The translations under genes and the position numbers were made by a program. 64,000 nt of DNA. Source: Stenotrophomonas tumulicola (GTDB lineage: Bacteria; Pseudomonadota; Gammaproteobacteria; Xanthomonadales; Xanthomonadaceae). Location of the stretch: assembly GCF_014117215.1 (NCBI RefSeq), contig NZ_JACGXS010000005.1, positions 241,726 through 305,725 of the forward strand, given 5' to 3'. Of this stretch, positions 46,601-54,503 are shown piece after piece. The notes under the pieces were generated by a model, which was not told the DNA's origin, did no database searches, and worked only from the letters and a program-made list of their open reading frames with translations. Each line of letters begins with the position of its first letter. Within the stretch, counting starts at the first letter, position 1.

Positions 46601-46965
46601 GCCAGCGAGATGAACGTGGTCAGGGCAGCGCCCTTGTTGCCGCGTTCATCCTTGTCGATCTGGACGACGATTTCCTGGCCTTCGCGCAGCAGCTCGCGGA
46701 TGCCGGCCTTGTTGTGGTCGACGCCTGCCTGGAAGTAATCGCGGGAAATTTCCTTCAGCGGCAGGAAGCCATGGCGGCCACCGCCATATTCGACGAAGGC
46801 GGCTTCCAGCGAGGGCTCGATGCGGAAGATCCGGCCCTTGTAGATGTTGGACTTCTTCTGTTCCTTGGCTGGCTGCTCGATGTCGATGTCATACAACGAC
46901 TGGCCATCCACGATGGCAACACGCAGCTCTTCAGCCTGCGTGGCGTTGATCAGCATTCGCTTCAT
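43648..46965 (-). CDS. rne: Ribonuclease E
   Basis: 1105 residues. The catalytic half (about 1-500) holds the S1 domain ([21 protein letters not shown]...), RNase-H-like and DNase-I-like regions with the Mg ligands in TAIDVNS and VVIDFIDM, and the zinc link VCPHCEGHG. The C-terminal half (about 510-1105) is unstructured: an Arg/Gln/Asn-rich RNA-binding part ([10 protein letters not shown]...), an acidic part and a long Pro/Ala/Val-rich stretch. This is the degradosome scaffold architecture. The start [10 protein letters not shown] is canonical. Divergent from rluC, as in many gammaproteobacteria. Confidence 0.96.
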   Translation of the reverse strand: MKRMLINATQAEELRVAIVDGQSLYDIDIEQPAKEQKKSNIYKGRIFRIEPSLEAAFVEYGGGRHGFLPLKEISRDYFQAGVDHNKAGIRELLREGQEIVVQIDKDERGNKGAALTTFISLAGRYMVLMPNSPSAGGVSRRIEGEDRAALKDALDKLDIPDEMGVIIRTAGVGRDAEELQWDLDYLLNVWRAIAEAALSKPAPFLIYQESRLIVRALRDYLRADIGEILVDTEEMYDHAREFMQQVMPQTLRKLKHYKDDIPLFNRFQIESQIEGAYERNVRLPSGGSIVVDQTEALTAIDVNSSRATKGSDIEDTAFQTNLEAAEEAARQLRLRDLGGLVVIDFIDMSSNKHQREVENRLAQALKYDRARVQVGRISRFGLLEMSRQRLRPSLGESSQLVCPHCEGHGRMRSVESLSLSIIRVAEEHAMKENTGQVLVQAPVEIANYLLNEKRGALGEIEKRHEAPIVIVADEQLQTPHYTVTRLRENELGEDSGKPSYQRGTPRKLPVHALTKGQLNIPPPAVTQVQHNSPAPIREEAAAPPAPAPVAAPAAAPAASGGVVGWFKRVFGGEPAAAPAPAPAARTPQNDGGRKDRNKDRNKDRKGRGDESRNAGNGNAQGQGRNKERGERRERDERRQGTAQGGNAQGNAAAATGGNANAQQPKQRQEPGQQAGKQRNERGEQGQQQPKVKQPRQPRQQDADKPAAEKPQRNDVEQLDGAAAAGVAAAVVARPGREPEDKVVAPVAAAVAEAATTQETAAPASADAASSTDETVAVTTAETEATAGGDESTGEGASRRRRGRRGGRRRRRGNTEGTASDSLGQDESDEDEGEDNATASGTDTQDAGGTEKNEAKASRPQPEFDFDDDGDAPAPAARERQAAAALTTAAIVPVAASTVVASPAPVVDAPKVEAPVAAAPVQAVPVEKPAVAAPVVSAPAAAPAPAPAAPAAPAAVVEAAAAPSVASIQQAPEAAAPVQASMLDAIDAATPRQPPQQVAPSVAETPAVVPVVETTARVEPVPATEAPAVTETPVKVEAPAAVVQAPAVTEAAAPAEVVVAEPAVQAGGTDAAGQAAVAAQPEAVEAGTKVTEDEDEDAKAGNPPQG

Positions 46966-47373
46966 TGTTGCGTTCCTCGCAAGCGGCTACCGCGCGGAAC
47001 GCCATGGAGTTTCGCCTCTGGACACGGCTGGCCGCCCAATTCGCGCAGGCGCGGGGAGGGTGGCCCGGGTTTCCAGCGCTACGACACCACGGCAGGCCGC
47101 GGGAGCGCTCTCATTCTTTGGATTTTTGGGTGTTGCGGGCCGGCGGCAGCTGTCAGCAATGCTGGAGCGCCACGCGGGGCATGTTCAGCGCAATTGCTTG
47201 TCAGGCAATCGGCGATGGCCGGGAGCGCCAGCGAGCCGCTAACATGGCCGCCCCGGGGGCGGTGGTCGCGCACTGTGCCGGATTCGTCGGAAGGTGGGCT
47301 TCTGGCCCTGAGTAACTTCCAACGAAATCAATCCCTTATCTCGCCGCCCGAGTGTACCAGAATAAACTGCCTG
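46966..47373. other. Divergent rne/rluC region with long rne leader
   Basis: 408 bp without a gene. In other gammaproteobacteria the rne 5' leader is long and structured and mediates RNase E autoregulation. This length fits, but I cannot fold it here or identify the stem-loop that would correspond to hp2. The T-rich stretch TTTGGATTTTTGG (47116-) stands out in a GC-rich region. Confidence 0.5.
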
Positions 47374-48348
47374 ATGACTGCCCAAGACCCCGCAAACCCC
47401 ATTGCTGACAAGCCTTCCGTGCGCATGCTCACTGTTCCGGAGGACCGTGCCGGCCAACGGCTGGACAATTTCCTGCTTGGCCAGCTGAAAGGAGCCCCCC
47501 GCAGCCTGGTCTACAAGCTGGTGCGCAGTGGCCAGGTCCGTGTGAATGGCGGCCGCGCCAAGGCCGAGCGCAAACTGGAGGCTGGCGATGAGGTGCGCGT
47601 GCCACCGGTGCGGTTGGCCGAGGAGGGGGACAAGGCCGGCCCACCTGAATCGTTCATGCGTCGGTTGGAGCAGGCCATCGTGTTTGAAGACGACCGGCTG
47701 CTGGCCCTGAACAAGCCTTCCGGCGTCGCCAGCCATGGCGGCAGCGGGATCAGTTTCGGGGCCATCGAGACGCTGCGGGCGCTGCGCCCGGGGCGCACGC
47801 TGGAGCTGGTGCACCGGTTGGATCGCGACACCTCCGGCCTGCTGATCATTGCCAAGAAGCGTTCGGCGTTGAGCGAGATGCAGGCCCTGCTGCGCGAGGA
47901 CCATGGTGCCGGCATCCGCAAGCGGTACCTGACCCTGCTGGCCGGTCGCATGCCCGACGGCACCATGACGGTGGATGCACCGCTGCACGTGGGCCTGCGC
48001 CAGGGCGGCGAGCGCCATGTACAGGTCAATGCGATCGGCAAGCCGTCGATCAGTCATTTCCGGGTGCTGGAGCGCCGTGGTGGGCATTCCTATTGCGAAG
48101 TGCGGATTGAAACCGGTCGCACGCACCAGATCCGCGTGCACGCCCAGCATCTTGGGAATCCGGTCGCAGGTGATGACAAATACGGCGATCCTGCAGTCAA
48201 CAAGCGCCTTCGTGAGCAGATCGGCCTGAAGCGACTGTTCCTGCACGCCGCTTCGCTGGAGTTCGCGCTGGATGCCGGCAAGGTGCCTTATGTACTCAAT
48301 GCCCCGCTGGCCGAGGAACTGGTCGAGGCGCTGGATCGGCTGAAGTAG
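47374..48348 (+). CDS. rluC: 23S rRNA pseudouridine(955/2504/2580) synthase RluC
   Basis: 324 residues. S4 domain about 30-90 (RLDNFLLGQL, LVRSGQVRVNG), then the RluA-family catalytic domain with LNKPSGVASHGG, LVHRLDRDTSGLLI (catalytic Asp) and VRIETGRTHQIRVH. RluC is chosen over RluD or RluA by its pairing with rne. The ATG at 47374 gives MTAQDPANPI; longer upstream frames overlap the rne leader. It is followed by a SMAG pair. Confidence 0.93.
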   Translation: MTAQDPANPIADKPSVRMLTVPEDRAGQRLDNFLLGQLKGAPRSLVYKLVRSGQVRVNGGRAKAERKLEAGDEVRVPPVRLAEEGDKAGPPESFMRRLEQAIVFEDDRLLALNKPSGVASHGGSGISFGAIETLRALRPGRTLELVHRLDRDTSGLLIIAKKRSALSEMQALLREDHGAGIRKRYLTLLAGRMPDGTMTVDAPLHVGLRQGGERHVQVNAIGKPSISHFRVLERRGGHSYCEVRIETGRTHQIRVHAQHLGNPVAGDDKYGDPAVNKRLREQIGLKRLFLHAASLEFALDAGKVPYVLNAPLAEELVEALDRLK

Positions 48349-48396
48349 GTCGAGCGGCTGGAACCCCCGCACGGTGGCTGCCAGCGGCGTAAGGCG

Positions 48397-48493
48397 GTAG
48401 CGCCGGGCCATGCTCGGCGGACACCCTCCGGGTGCTCGGCTGGCACCATCCGGGTACATCGGCAAACAGCCGCCGGGCATGGCCCGGCGCTAC
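48397..48493. repeat. SMAG-type palindrome pair after rluC
   Basis: Begins GTAGCGCCGGGCCATGC and ends CATGGCCCGGCGCTAC, a head-to-head pair with about 60 bp between the stems. Lies between convergent rluC and zupT and may end both. Confidence 0.75.
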
Positions 48494-48534
48494 ACGCCCA
48501 GCCGCGAGCGGGTTTCACCCGTTCGCGAATCCGC

Positions 48535-49344
48535 TCACCACTTGAACAGCACCAGGCTCAACGCCAGCGTCATCATGCCCGCCACCAGGCCGTAGACCGT
48601 TTCGTGGCCCTTGGCGTAGCGCTTGGCCGCCGGCAGCAGTTCATCCAGTGCCAGGAACACCATCACGCCGGCGATCAAGCCGAAAACCCAGCCGAAGGTG
48701 GCATGGTTCAAGGATCCGGACAGCAGGAAGTAGCCGATGGCCGCGCCGATGGGTTCGGCCAGGCCGGACAGCAGGCTGGCGGTGAAGGCGTAGAACTTGT
48801 TCTGGGTGGCGAAGTACACCGGGATGGCGATGGCGATGCCTTCGGGGATGTTATGGATGGCGATGGCGAAGGCCAACGGCATGCCGACCGATGGACTCTC
48901 CAGCGTAGCGAAGAAGGTGGCCAGGCCTTCGGGGAAGTTATGCGCGGTGATCGCCACCGCCGTCAGCAGGCCGACCCGCTTGATGTACGCCTTGTTGTTG
49001 TCGCGGAATGCCGGGTCCTGCTTGTCCAGGCTCTCGTGCGGGTTCGGAATCAGGTGGTCGATGCCCATGATGACCAGGATGCCGAGCAGGAAGGCCAGGG
49101 TGCCGTAGGTGAAGCCGAGGCGCGGGTCGTAGGCCTGGGTGAAGGAATCGATGGACTTGTTGAGGATTTCCGACAGCGACACATACACCATCGCGCCGCC
49201 TGCGAAGGCCAGGCCGAAGGCCAGCAGGCGCGGGTTCGGCCGCTTGGCGAACAACACCATCAAACTGCCCAGTGCCGTGGCCAGGCCGGCGGCGAGGGTG
49301 ACCGCCAATGCGATCCAGACGTTTTCCTGTGAAATCTGCAGCAT
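48535..49344 (-). CDS. zupT: Zinc transporter ZupT
   Basis: 269-residue ZIP-family permease with eight predicted helices. The metal motifs HNFPEG and HNIPEG (helices IV and V) and GLAEPIG are present. Imports zinc and, less specifically, other divalent metals. Start MLQISQENVW at 49344. It is monocistronic, facing rluC and 103 bp from the TonB-C lipoprotein start. Confidence 0.95.
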   Translation of the reverse strand: MLQISQENVWIALAVTLAAGLATALGSLMVLFAKRPNPRLLAFGLAFAGGAMVYVSLSEILNKSIDSFTQAYDPRLGFTYGTLAFLLGILVIMGIDHLIPNPHESLDKQDPAFRDNNKAYIKRVGLLTAVAITAHNFPEGLATFFATLESPSVGMPLAFAIAIHNIPEGIAIAIPVYFATQNKFYAFTASLLSGLAEPIGAAIGYFLLSGSLNHATFGWVFGLIAGVMVFLALDELLPAAKRYAKGHETVYGLVAGMMTLALSLVLFKW

Positions 49345-49447
49345 GTGCCGGCGCGATCCTTAAGTAGGCGAACGCCCCGGGAGTCCGGGGCGCATGGGGC
49401 AAGGAAGAAGGCGTGGCGCTGGCTGGCCTCAACGAATCATGGGAACG

Positions 49448-49870
49448 TCAGCCGCCGCGGCGTATCCGTTCTTCCACGGCGAAACACGAATCCGGGCGTG
49501 GCTGCGGCGGATTGAAGCTGACCGGCACCTGGATCGTCGCCGGTACTTTCTGGCCGTTGCGGGTGGCGGCATTGAACTGCCAGGCCAGCACGGCGGTGCG
49601 CGCCTGCTCATCCAGCTGCGGATTGCCGCTGCTGGACAGCTGGGTGACTTCGCTGGGCTTGCCTTCGATGCCGACCACCACCTTCAGCGTGGTGGTACCG
49701 CCAACGCCCATGCAGGCCAGTTCCAGCGGGTATTCCGGCGGCGGGGTCTTCACCGCTGCCACTTCCGTGGGTGGGGTGGCCGGGGCCGTCGGCGCATCGG
49801 GGCCGGTGCCCCCACAGGCTGACAGCAGCGCGGCGGTAGCCAGGGGCAGGACAATATGGCGCAGGGACAT
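49448..49870 (-). CDS. TonB C-terminal-domain lipoprotein
   Basis: 140 residues. Lipobox LLSAC (Cys 19) follows a signal peptide; residues about 45-125 are a TonB C-terminal domain (PPPEYPLELACMGVGGTTTLKVVV, VLAWQFNAATRNG). Unlike classical TonB there is no N-terminal inner-membrane anchor and no Pro-rich linker, only a short Ala/Pro/Thr spacer, so it cannot energise receptors in the usual way. It may act as a periplasmic or outer-membrane-attached partner. The start is ATG 49870, 8 nt after GGAG; the phhB stop lies 5 bp away, so the two are coupled. Confidence 0.78.
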   Translation of the reverse strand: MSLRHIVLPLATAALLSACGGTGPDAPTAPATPPTEVAAVKTPPPEYPLELACMGVGGTTTLKVVVGIEGKPSEVTQLSSSGNPQLDEQARTAVLAWQFNAATRNGQKVPATIQVPVSFNPPQPRPDSCFAVEERIRRGG

Positions 49871-49875
49871 GTCGA

Positions 49876-50217
49876 TCACTCCGTCAGGGCCGACGCTTTG
49901 GCGGCACAGATGAAATCATTTTCGCTCAGGCCGCCCACATCGTGGGTGGAAAAGCGCACCACGGCGCGATCGTAATGCACGCCAAGGTCCGGGTGGTGGT
50001 CTTCCCGGTGCGCGATGAAGGCCAGCGCGTTCACGAAGGCCAGGGTGTGGTGGTAGTCCTTGAAGCGGAAGGTGCGCTGCAGGGCCTGGCCGTTTTCCAC
50101 CAGTTCCCAGCCCGGCACCTGCGGTAACAGTTCAGCCAGCCGGGCCTGGCCCAATGCGTGCTCCTTGCCCCGGCGGGGGATGCAATGGGCCTGCGCCAAG
50201 GGAACCAGGTCGTTCAT
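49876..50217 (-). CDS. phhB: Pterin-4a-carbinolamine dehydratase
   Basis: 113 residues. Family motifs [31 protein letters not shown] and [15 protein letters not shown] contain the conserved His residues that dehydrate 4a-hydroxytetrahydrobiopterin formed by phenylalanine hydroxylase. The start is ATG 50217 with GGAGAG ahead; a GTG at 50229 is possible. phhA is not in the window. Overlap with the TonB-C lipoprotein gene suggests one transcript. Confidence 0.93.
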   Translation of the reverse strand: MNDLVPLAQAHCIPRRGKEHALGQARLAELLPQVPGWELVENGQALQRTFRFKDYHHTLAFVNALAFIAHREDHHPDLGVHYDRAVVRFSTHDVGGLSENDFICAAKASALTE

Positions 50218-50239
50218 GGAACTCTCCACTCCGAAATCG

Positions 50240-50305
50240 TTGACTGAACATTGCGCGGTCGGGTGTATAAACCGAATGATCGCGTAACAGGGACTTCGTT
50301 AGAAT
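50240..50305. promoter_or_regulatory. Putative promoters in the phhB/nfuA gap
   Basis: On the plus strand TTGACT (50240-50245), an 18-bp spacer and TGTATA (50264-50269) resemble a sigma-70 promoter; a second -10, TAGAAT (50300-50305), lies just before nfuA. Which is used is unclear. Confidence 0.35.
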
Positions 50306-50311
50306 AGCCTG

Positions 50312-50911
50312 ATGATCCAGATCACTGACAGCGCCCAGACCCATTTCCGCAAACTGATCGAACGCGAAGGCGTGCCCGGCATGGGCGTGCGCGTAGCCGC
50401 AGTCGACCCCGGTACGCCGCGTGCCGATGCACGCCTGGAATTCGCCGACCCGGCCGACCTGCTCGGCGACGAGTGGGCCGTGGACTGCGAGGGGTTCACC
50501 TTGTACGTGGCCGCCGACAGCGTCGCCTGGCTGGACGGTGCGGAGATCGACATCGTCACCGGTGCTGCAGGTGGCCAGCAGCTCACCATCAAGGCGCCCC
50601 GTATCAAGGGCGAGGCACCCGGCGATGCCGCATCGCTGGTCGAACGCGTGCATTGGGTGGTGGAGAACGAAATCAATCCGCAGTTGGCCTCGCACGGAGG
50701 CAAGGTGGCGGTGCAGGAGGTGTCGGCCGATGGCGTGGTACTGCTGCGCTTCGGCGGTGGCTGCCAGGGCTGCGGCATGGCCGATGTGACCTTGAAGCAG
50801 GGAATCGAGAAGACGCTGATGGGCCGGGTGCCGGGCATCGTCGCGGTGCGCGACGCGACCGACCACGACAGTGGCCAGGCACCGTACATTCCGCGCGACA
50901 ACGTCGCCTGA
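50312..50911 (+). CDS. nfuA: Fe-S biogenesis protein NfuA
   Basis: 199 residues. The N-terminal half (1-100) is a degenerate A-type scaffold domain without the three cysteines; the C-terminal NifU domain holds [14 protein letters not shown] with Cys 151 and Cys 154, which bind and deliver a [4Fe-4S] cluster. It supports maturation of Fe-S enzymes under stress; EpmB here is a possible client. Start ATG 50312. Confidence 0.96.
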   Translation: MIQITDSAQTHFRKLIEREGVPGMGVRVAAVDPGTPRADARLEFADPADLLGDEWAVDCEGFTLYVAADSVAWLDGAEIDIVTGAAGGQQLTIKAPRIKGEAPGDAASLVERVHWVVENEINPQLASHGGKVAVQEVSADGVVLLRFGGGCQGCGMADVTLKQGIEKTLMGRVPGIVAVRDATDHDSGQAPYIPRDNVA

Positions 50912-50921
50912 CGCTCGCTGC

Positions 50922-52679
50922 GTGCCGTCGGTCCGGGCTGCACAGTTGATCGACCACCTGCTGGCACGCCAGCAGGATCGCCCGGTCCTGGAGAAGAATA
51001 CCGGCCTGCCCTACGGGTGGGCGGTCTGGCTGCGCGCGCTGTCGCCATTGCCACGTCCGTTGCATGCGCGCGAACTGGTGCAGGTGCTGCTGCCGCGCCC
51101 CTTGCCGGCATCGCCGGGGCGCCTGCCGCAGCTTGGCATGTGGCAGGCAATGCGCCGGCTGGCGTGGCAGCAGTGGGAGCCGGCGCCGCGCGACCAGCGC
51201 TGGATGCGCTGGACCTCGGCAGCGACCAGCCTGCTGCTGCACCTGCTGTTCGCTTTCCTGCTGTTGTGGGTGGCGCTGATACGTACCCAGTCCCCGCCGA
51301 CGCAGGGAGGTGACGGCGAGCGGGTCCAGGTCGAGTTCATCGGCCAAGGCACGCAGCAAGGTGGCGGGGACCAGCCCGGTGGTGACCCGGCGACTGCGGC
51401 GCAGGACAACGCCGATGCCCAGGCGACGGCAGCGGCAGGTGCCCCAGGTGTCGAAGCCGAACCGGCCCGTTCCCCTCCAGCGGCGCAGGCCGCCGCCGCG
51501 CAGCCTTCTGTCCCGGTGGAAACCCCGCCAGCGCCCCCGGCGCCGCCCACGCCCGCCGTGGCGTCCGCACCGGCGCCCTCGCCGCCATTGCAGGCTACCG
51601 AGGTGGCCGAACCCAGCAGCGATTTCATCGTCCCGCCGATCAGCGTGCCGCGTACCCAGGTCATCGTCGTGCCGCGTCAGCCCGCGCCGGACGTGCTCGA
51701 GCGCGAGGTGCAGGCCGTAGTGGCGCCGACGCCCTCCGCGCCACGGCCGGCCACGGAGGTGCGGATCCGCACGCCGCAGGCCCCGCCATTGCAGGTGCGC
51801 GAGCGCGAGATTGCCACCGCGGTTGAAACACCTGCGCCCTTGCGCGTGCCCCAGGCCGAGGTGGCGATACGTACCACGCCCCGCGAACCCAGCGTGCGCG
51901 AGCGCGAGGTGTCCACCGTCGTTGCGCCAGCGGTGACGGTGCCTGCGCTGCGCAGCCCGGATCCGGCGCTGCGTGCGCCGCGCAGCGCAGAAGCCAGCGT
52001 GCGGGAGCGCAGCGTTCCCAATGCTCCGGCACCGGCCACGTCGACTGCGGCTGCGGCTTCGCCCTCTGCGCCGGCTGCCGCATCGCCCAGCAACGCGGCG
52101 CGTACCGGCAGCAGCGCGGCGCCGACGCCAGCGCAGGCCGGCGCACGGCCCAGCCCTGCGGCGGGTAACTGGGCCACGCCTGCACGTGGTGACGACTGGG
52201 GTGCCGCACGTCGCGACAACGCGGGTACCGACCCGGGGGCGCAGGCCAGCCGTGACGCAGGGCAGGGCAGTGGACTGTTCAAGGGCGATGGCAGCGTGCG
52301 CGTGCCTGGCCAGGAGGGCACCGGCAACAGCGAGCGTGGTGCACCCGGTGGCGACAATGATGGCTGGAGCCGCGACCGCATCGCGCAATCGGGCACCTGG
52401 CTGAAGCGCCCGCCCTACGACTACACGCCGACGTCGTTCGATAAATATTGGGTACCCAACGAATCGCTGCTGGCCGAATGGGTGCGCAAAGGCATCCAGT
52501 CGGTCGAAATTCCGCTGCCGGGAACCAGTACCAGGATTTCCTGCGTGATTTCCGTGCTGCAGTTCGGTGGCGGTTGCGGCCTGAATGATCCGAACATGCA
52601 GGACCAGCCGGCGATAGCCCGGCCGCCGCCCGATGTTCCGTTCAAGAAGGAACTGCAGGAAGACAACGGCAGCCGCTGA
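50922..52679 (+). CDS. Transmembrane Pro/Ala-rich repetitive protein
   Basis: 585 residues from GTG 50922, 10 bp after nfuA. Residues 1-95 are a cytoplasmic domain rich in Leu/Arg, 99-120 a single membrane helix (SAATSLLLHLLFAFLLLWVA), and about 125-460 a low-complexity periplasmic stretch rich in Pro/Ala with repeating modules containing REREV/REREI and V(V/A)xP (around 230-400). The last about 110 residues are distinct and partly conserved: PYDYTPTSFDKYWVPNESLL, SIQ/EIPLPGTSTRISCVISVLQFGGGCGL. The design resembles TonB-type energy transducers or envelope-spanning anchors without a TonB C-domain. No function assigned; EF-P dependent translation is likely. Confidence 0.75.
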   Translation: MPSVRAAQLIDHLLARQQDRPVLEKNTGLPYGWAVWLRALSPLPRPLHARELVQVLLPRPLPASPGRLPQLGMWQAMRRLAWQQWEPAPRDQRWMRWTSAATSLLLHLLFAFLLLWVALIRTQSPPTQGGDGERVQVEFIGQGTQQGGGDQPGGDPATAAQDNADAQATAAAGAPGVEAEPARSPPAAQAAAAQPSVPVETPPAPPAPPTPAVASAPAPSPPLQATEVAEPSSDFIVPPISVPRTQVIVVPRQPAPDVLEREVQAVVAPTPSAPRPATEVRIRTPQAPPLQVREREIATAVETPAPLRVPQAEVAIRTTPREPSVREREVSTVVAPAVTVPALRSPDPALRAPRSAEASVRERSVPNAPAPATSTAAAASPSAPAAASPSNAARTGSSAAPTPAQAGARPSPAAGNWATPARGDDWGAARRDNAGTDPGAQASRDAGQGSGLFKGDGSVRVPGQEGTGNSERGAPGGDNDGWSRDRIAQSGTWLKRPPYDYTPTSFDKYWVPNESLLAEWVRKGIQSVEIPLPGTSTRISCVISVLQFGGGCGLNDPNMQDQPAIARPPPDVPFKKELQEDNGSR

Positions 52680-52711
52680 GGCGTGATGCAGGGATGGGCT
52701 GACGTTGTCCT

Positions 52712-52734
52712 GTAGCGCCGGGCCATGCCCGGCG
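52712..52734. repeat. Single SMAG-type palindrome
   Basis: GTAGCGCCGGGCCATGCCCGGCG, with a CGCCGGGC-CAT-GCCCGGCG stem, between the transmembrane repetitive gene and the barstar gene, which converge here. Confidence 0.8.
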
Positions 52735-52745
52735 TTGGCCGCCGA

Positions 52746-53174
52746 TCACGCAAGGGGGGATTCGTGCGTCGACAGGAACGCCCACATCGGCACGTCCTGG
52801 CCAGCCCAGTACTGGCTGGCTTCGTCGAGGATCTGCAGCAGGGTGTCGAAGTCCTTGCCAGGCTGCGAGCGCAGCGCGTCGACATGGTCGAAGAACAAGG
52901 CATGCCCGGCGGCTGCGGGCAGCCATTGCAGGTCGCGCAGGTTGTCGGACAATGCATCCCAGTTGCCGCCGAAGCCGGGCGGGAAATCCAGCTGCGCCGC
53001 CAGCCGTGCCAGCAGCGTGCGCTTGTCGCGGACACCGTCCAGGTCGACGCGGCTCACGCGCAGCCCGGCATCGCGCATGGCGGCGGCCAGCGCACTTTCG
53101 TCGCCATCGCCGATCGCATACACGCCTGCATTGTTGAGGTCATGCAGGCCAAGGCCGAATGCATCATGGGTCAT
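52746..53174 (-). CDS. Barstar-family ribonuclease inhibitor
   Basis: 142 residues. Barstar fold marks: LDGVRDKRTLLARLAAQLDFPPGFGGNWDAL and SDNLRDL (the conserved GxNWDAL region and the RNase-binding face). It is 50 or more residues longer than B. amyloliquefaciens barstar (90) because of N- and C-terminal extensions. Start ATG 53174 has AAGGAG upstream and overlaps the stop of the RNase gene, so the pair is translated together; the inhibitor protects the cell from the upstream enzyme. Confidence 0.9.
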   Translation of the reverse strand: MTHDAFGLGLHDLNNAGVYAIGDGDESALAAAMRDAGLRVSRVDLDGVRDKRTLLARLAAQLDFPPGFGGNWDALSDNLRDLQWLPAAAGHALFFDHVDALRSQPGKDFDTLLQILDEASQYWAGQDVPMWAFLSTHESPLA

Positions 53175-53635
53175 GGGGATTCTCCTTGCGCCGGGATGCG
53201 GAAGCTGCGGAAGCTCTGGTAATGGTCGCTGGTGTAATACCAGGCCTGCGGCGGATCGCCACCGGTGATGATCCGCCGGGCGCCGCGGTTGCCGGCGCCG
53301 GGGGTATCCACGGTGTATTCGCGGTAATAGCCGTGTTTGCGTTGCGGCAGGCGTTGCTCGCGATTGCCGAAGATGCTGCCGTCCTGGCGGTGTGGATACG
53401 GGCCGCCGCGCTGGATCAGTGCAATGGTCTGGCGTGCTTCGGCGGGAAGGAAGCCAGGCAGGCCTTCGGCGGCGCGGGTCGATCCGGTGCCAGTGCCGAC
53501 GGCGGGTGCCGCAGCCGGTGCCTCGGCCAGGCTGGGTGCGAACTGCGGCTTGGCCGGGCGCTGCAGGTAATGGTTGCCGACCAGGCCGAGCGCGAGCAGG
53601 GCGATGGCGGTGAAGAACAGCCGGGGATTGCGCAT
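53171..53635 (-). CDS. Barnase-like guanyl-specific ribonuclease (N1/T1 family)
   Basis: 154 residues. A hydrophobic segment 6-24 (LFFTAIALLALGLVGNHYL) is a signal peptide or uncleaved anchor, then an Ala/Pro spacer to about 55. The catalytic domain has the barnase-type residues in order: Glu 106 in YYREYTV (general base), Arg 120/121 in GARRIITGG, and His 138 in SDHYQSF (general acid). Secreted RNase, with cognate barstar overlapping downstream; this is the standard toxin/inhibitor layout. It could serve nutrient scavenging or competition. Confidence 0.9.
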   Translation of the reverse strand: MRNPRLFFTAIALLALGLVGNHYLQRPAKPQFAPSLAEAPAAAPAVGTGTGSTRAAEGLPGFLPAEARQTIALIQRGGPYPHRQDGSIFGNREQRLPQRKHGYYREYTVDTPGAGNRGARRIITGGDPPQAWYYTSDHYQSFRSFRIPAQGESP

Positions 53636-53836
53636 GGTCGCAAGGGCGGTTGGGAGCCAGCGTGCACTGTAGCGCCTGGCTGCTGCACGCGGCATGAGGG
53701 CGTGGCTGTCGCATGACGGTCACCTGCAGGACGAAGTTTCCTTTACATCCCTCTTGGTAATCTTCACGCCTGTCCCCATCATTCACTGCGCAACACCCGG
53801 CGTTCGCCGGGTGGCCACGTCACGAGGAGATGCACC

Positions 53837-54448
53837 ATGGCCTATACCCTGCCCAAGCTGACCTACGCCTACGACGCCCTGGAACCGCACATCGATGCGG
53901 CGACCATGGAAATCCACCACACCAAGCACCACCAGACCTACATCAACAACGTCAACGCTGCGCTGGAAGGTACCGAGTACGCGGACCTGCCCGTCGAAGA
54001 GCTGGTCAAGAAGCTCAAGTCGCTGCCGGAAAACCTGCAGGGTCCGGTGCGCAACAACGGCGGTGGCCATGCCAACCATTCGTTGTTCTGGACCGTGATG
54101 GCGCCCAATGCCGGTGGCAACCCGGTGGGCGACGTCGCCAAGGCGATCGACGCCGACCTCGGCGGCTTCGACAAGTTCAAGGATGCGTTCACCAAGGCGG
54201 CGTTGACCCGCTTTGGCAGTGGCTGGGCATGGTTGAGCGTCACCCCGGACAACAAGGTGGTGGTGGAAAGCACCGGCAACCAGGACAGCCCGCTGATGGA
54301 AGGCAATACGCCCATCCTCGGCCTGGACGTGTGGGAACACGCGTACTACCTGAAGTACCAGAACCGTCGTCCGGAATACATCGGCGCGTTCTTCAACGTG
54401 ATCGACTGGAATGAAGTCGAGCGTCGTTACCAGGAAGCGGTCAAGTAA
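53837..54448 (+). CDS. sodA: Superoxide dismutase, Mn/Fe type
   Basis: 203 residues. Metal ligands: His in MEIHHTKHH, His in HANHSLFW, Asp and His in [12 protein letters not shown]. The GNQDSPLM and GGHANHS forms fit the Mn-dependent class. Dismutates superoxide in the cytoplasm. ATG 53837 follows GAGGAGATGCACC. A strong terminator follows, and it has its own upstream region (53700-53836) with nothing else visible. Confidence 0.94.
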   Translation: MAYTLPKLTYAYDALEPHIDAATMEIHHTKHHQTYINNVNAALEGTEYADLPVEELVKKLKSLPENLQGPVRNNGGGHANHSLFWTVMAPNAGGNPVGDVAKAIDADLGGFDKFKDAFTKAALTRFGSGWAWLSVTPDNKVVVESTGNQDSPLMEGNTPILGLDVWEHAYYLKYQNRRPEYIGAFFNVIDWNEVERRYQEAVK

Positions 54449-54471
54449 TCGCAGCATCCAGGTGATGGAGA

Positions 54472-54503
54472 ACGGCCGCGCAGCAATGCGCGGCCGTTTT
54501 TTC
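54472..54503. terminator. Terminator of sodA
   Basis: ACGGCCGCGC-AGCAAT-GCGCGGCCGT, a 10-bp stem, followed by TTTTTT. The stop of the convergent gene lies just beyond. Confidence 0.92.

Noticed and set aside
45376..47373. Extended N-terminal frame of rluC antisense to rne
   Set aside because: The frame is open by chance; the RluC family starts at MTAQDPANPI near 47374, and the rest is the complement of rne.
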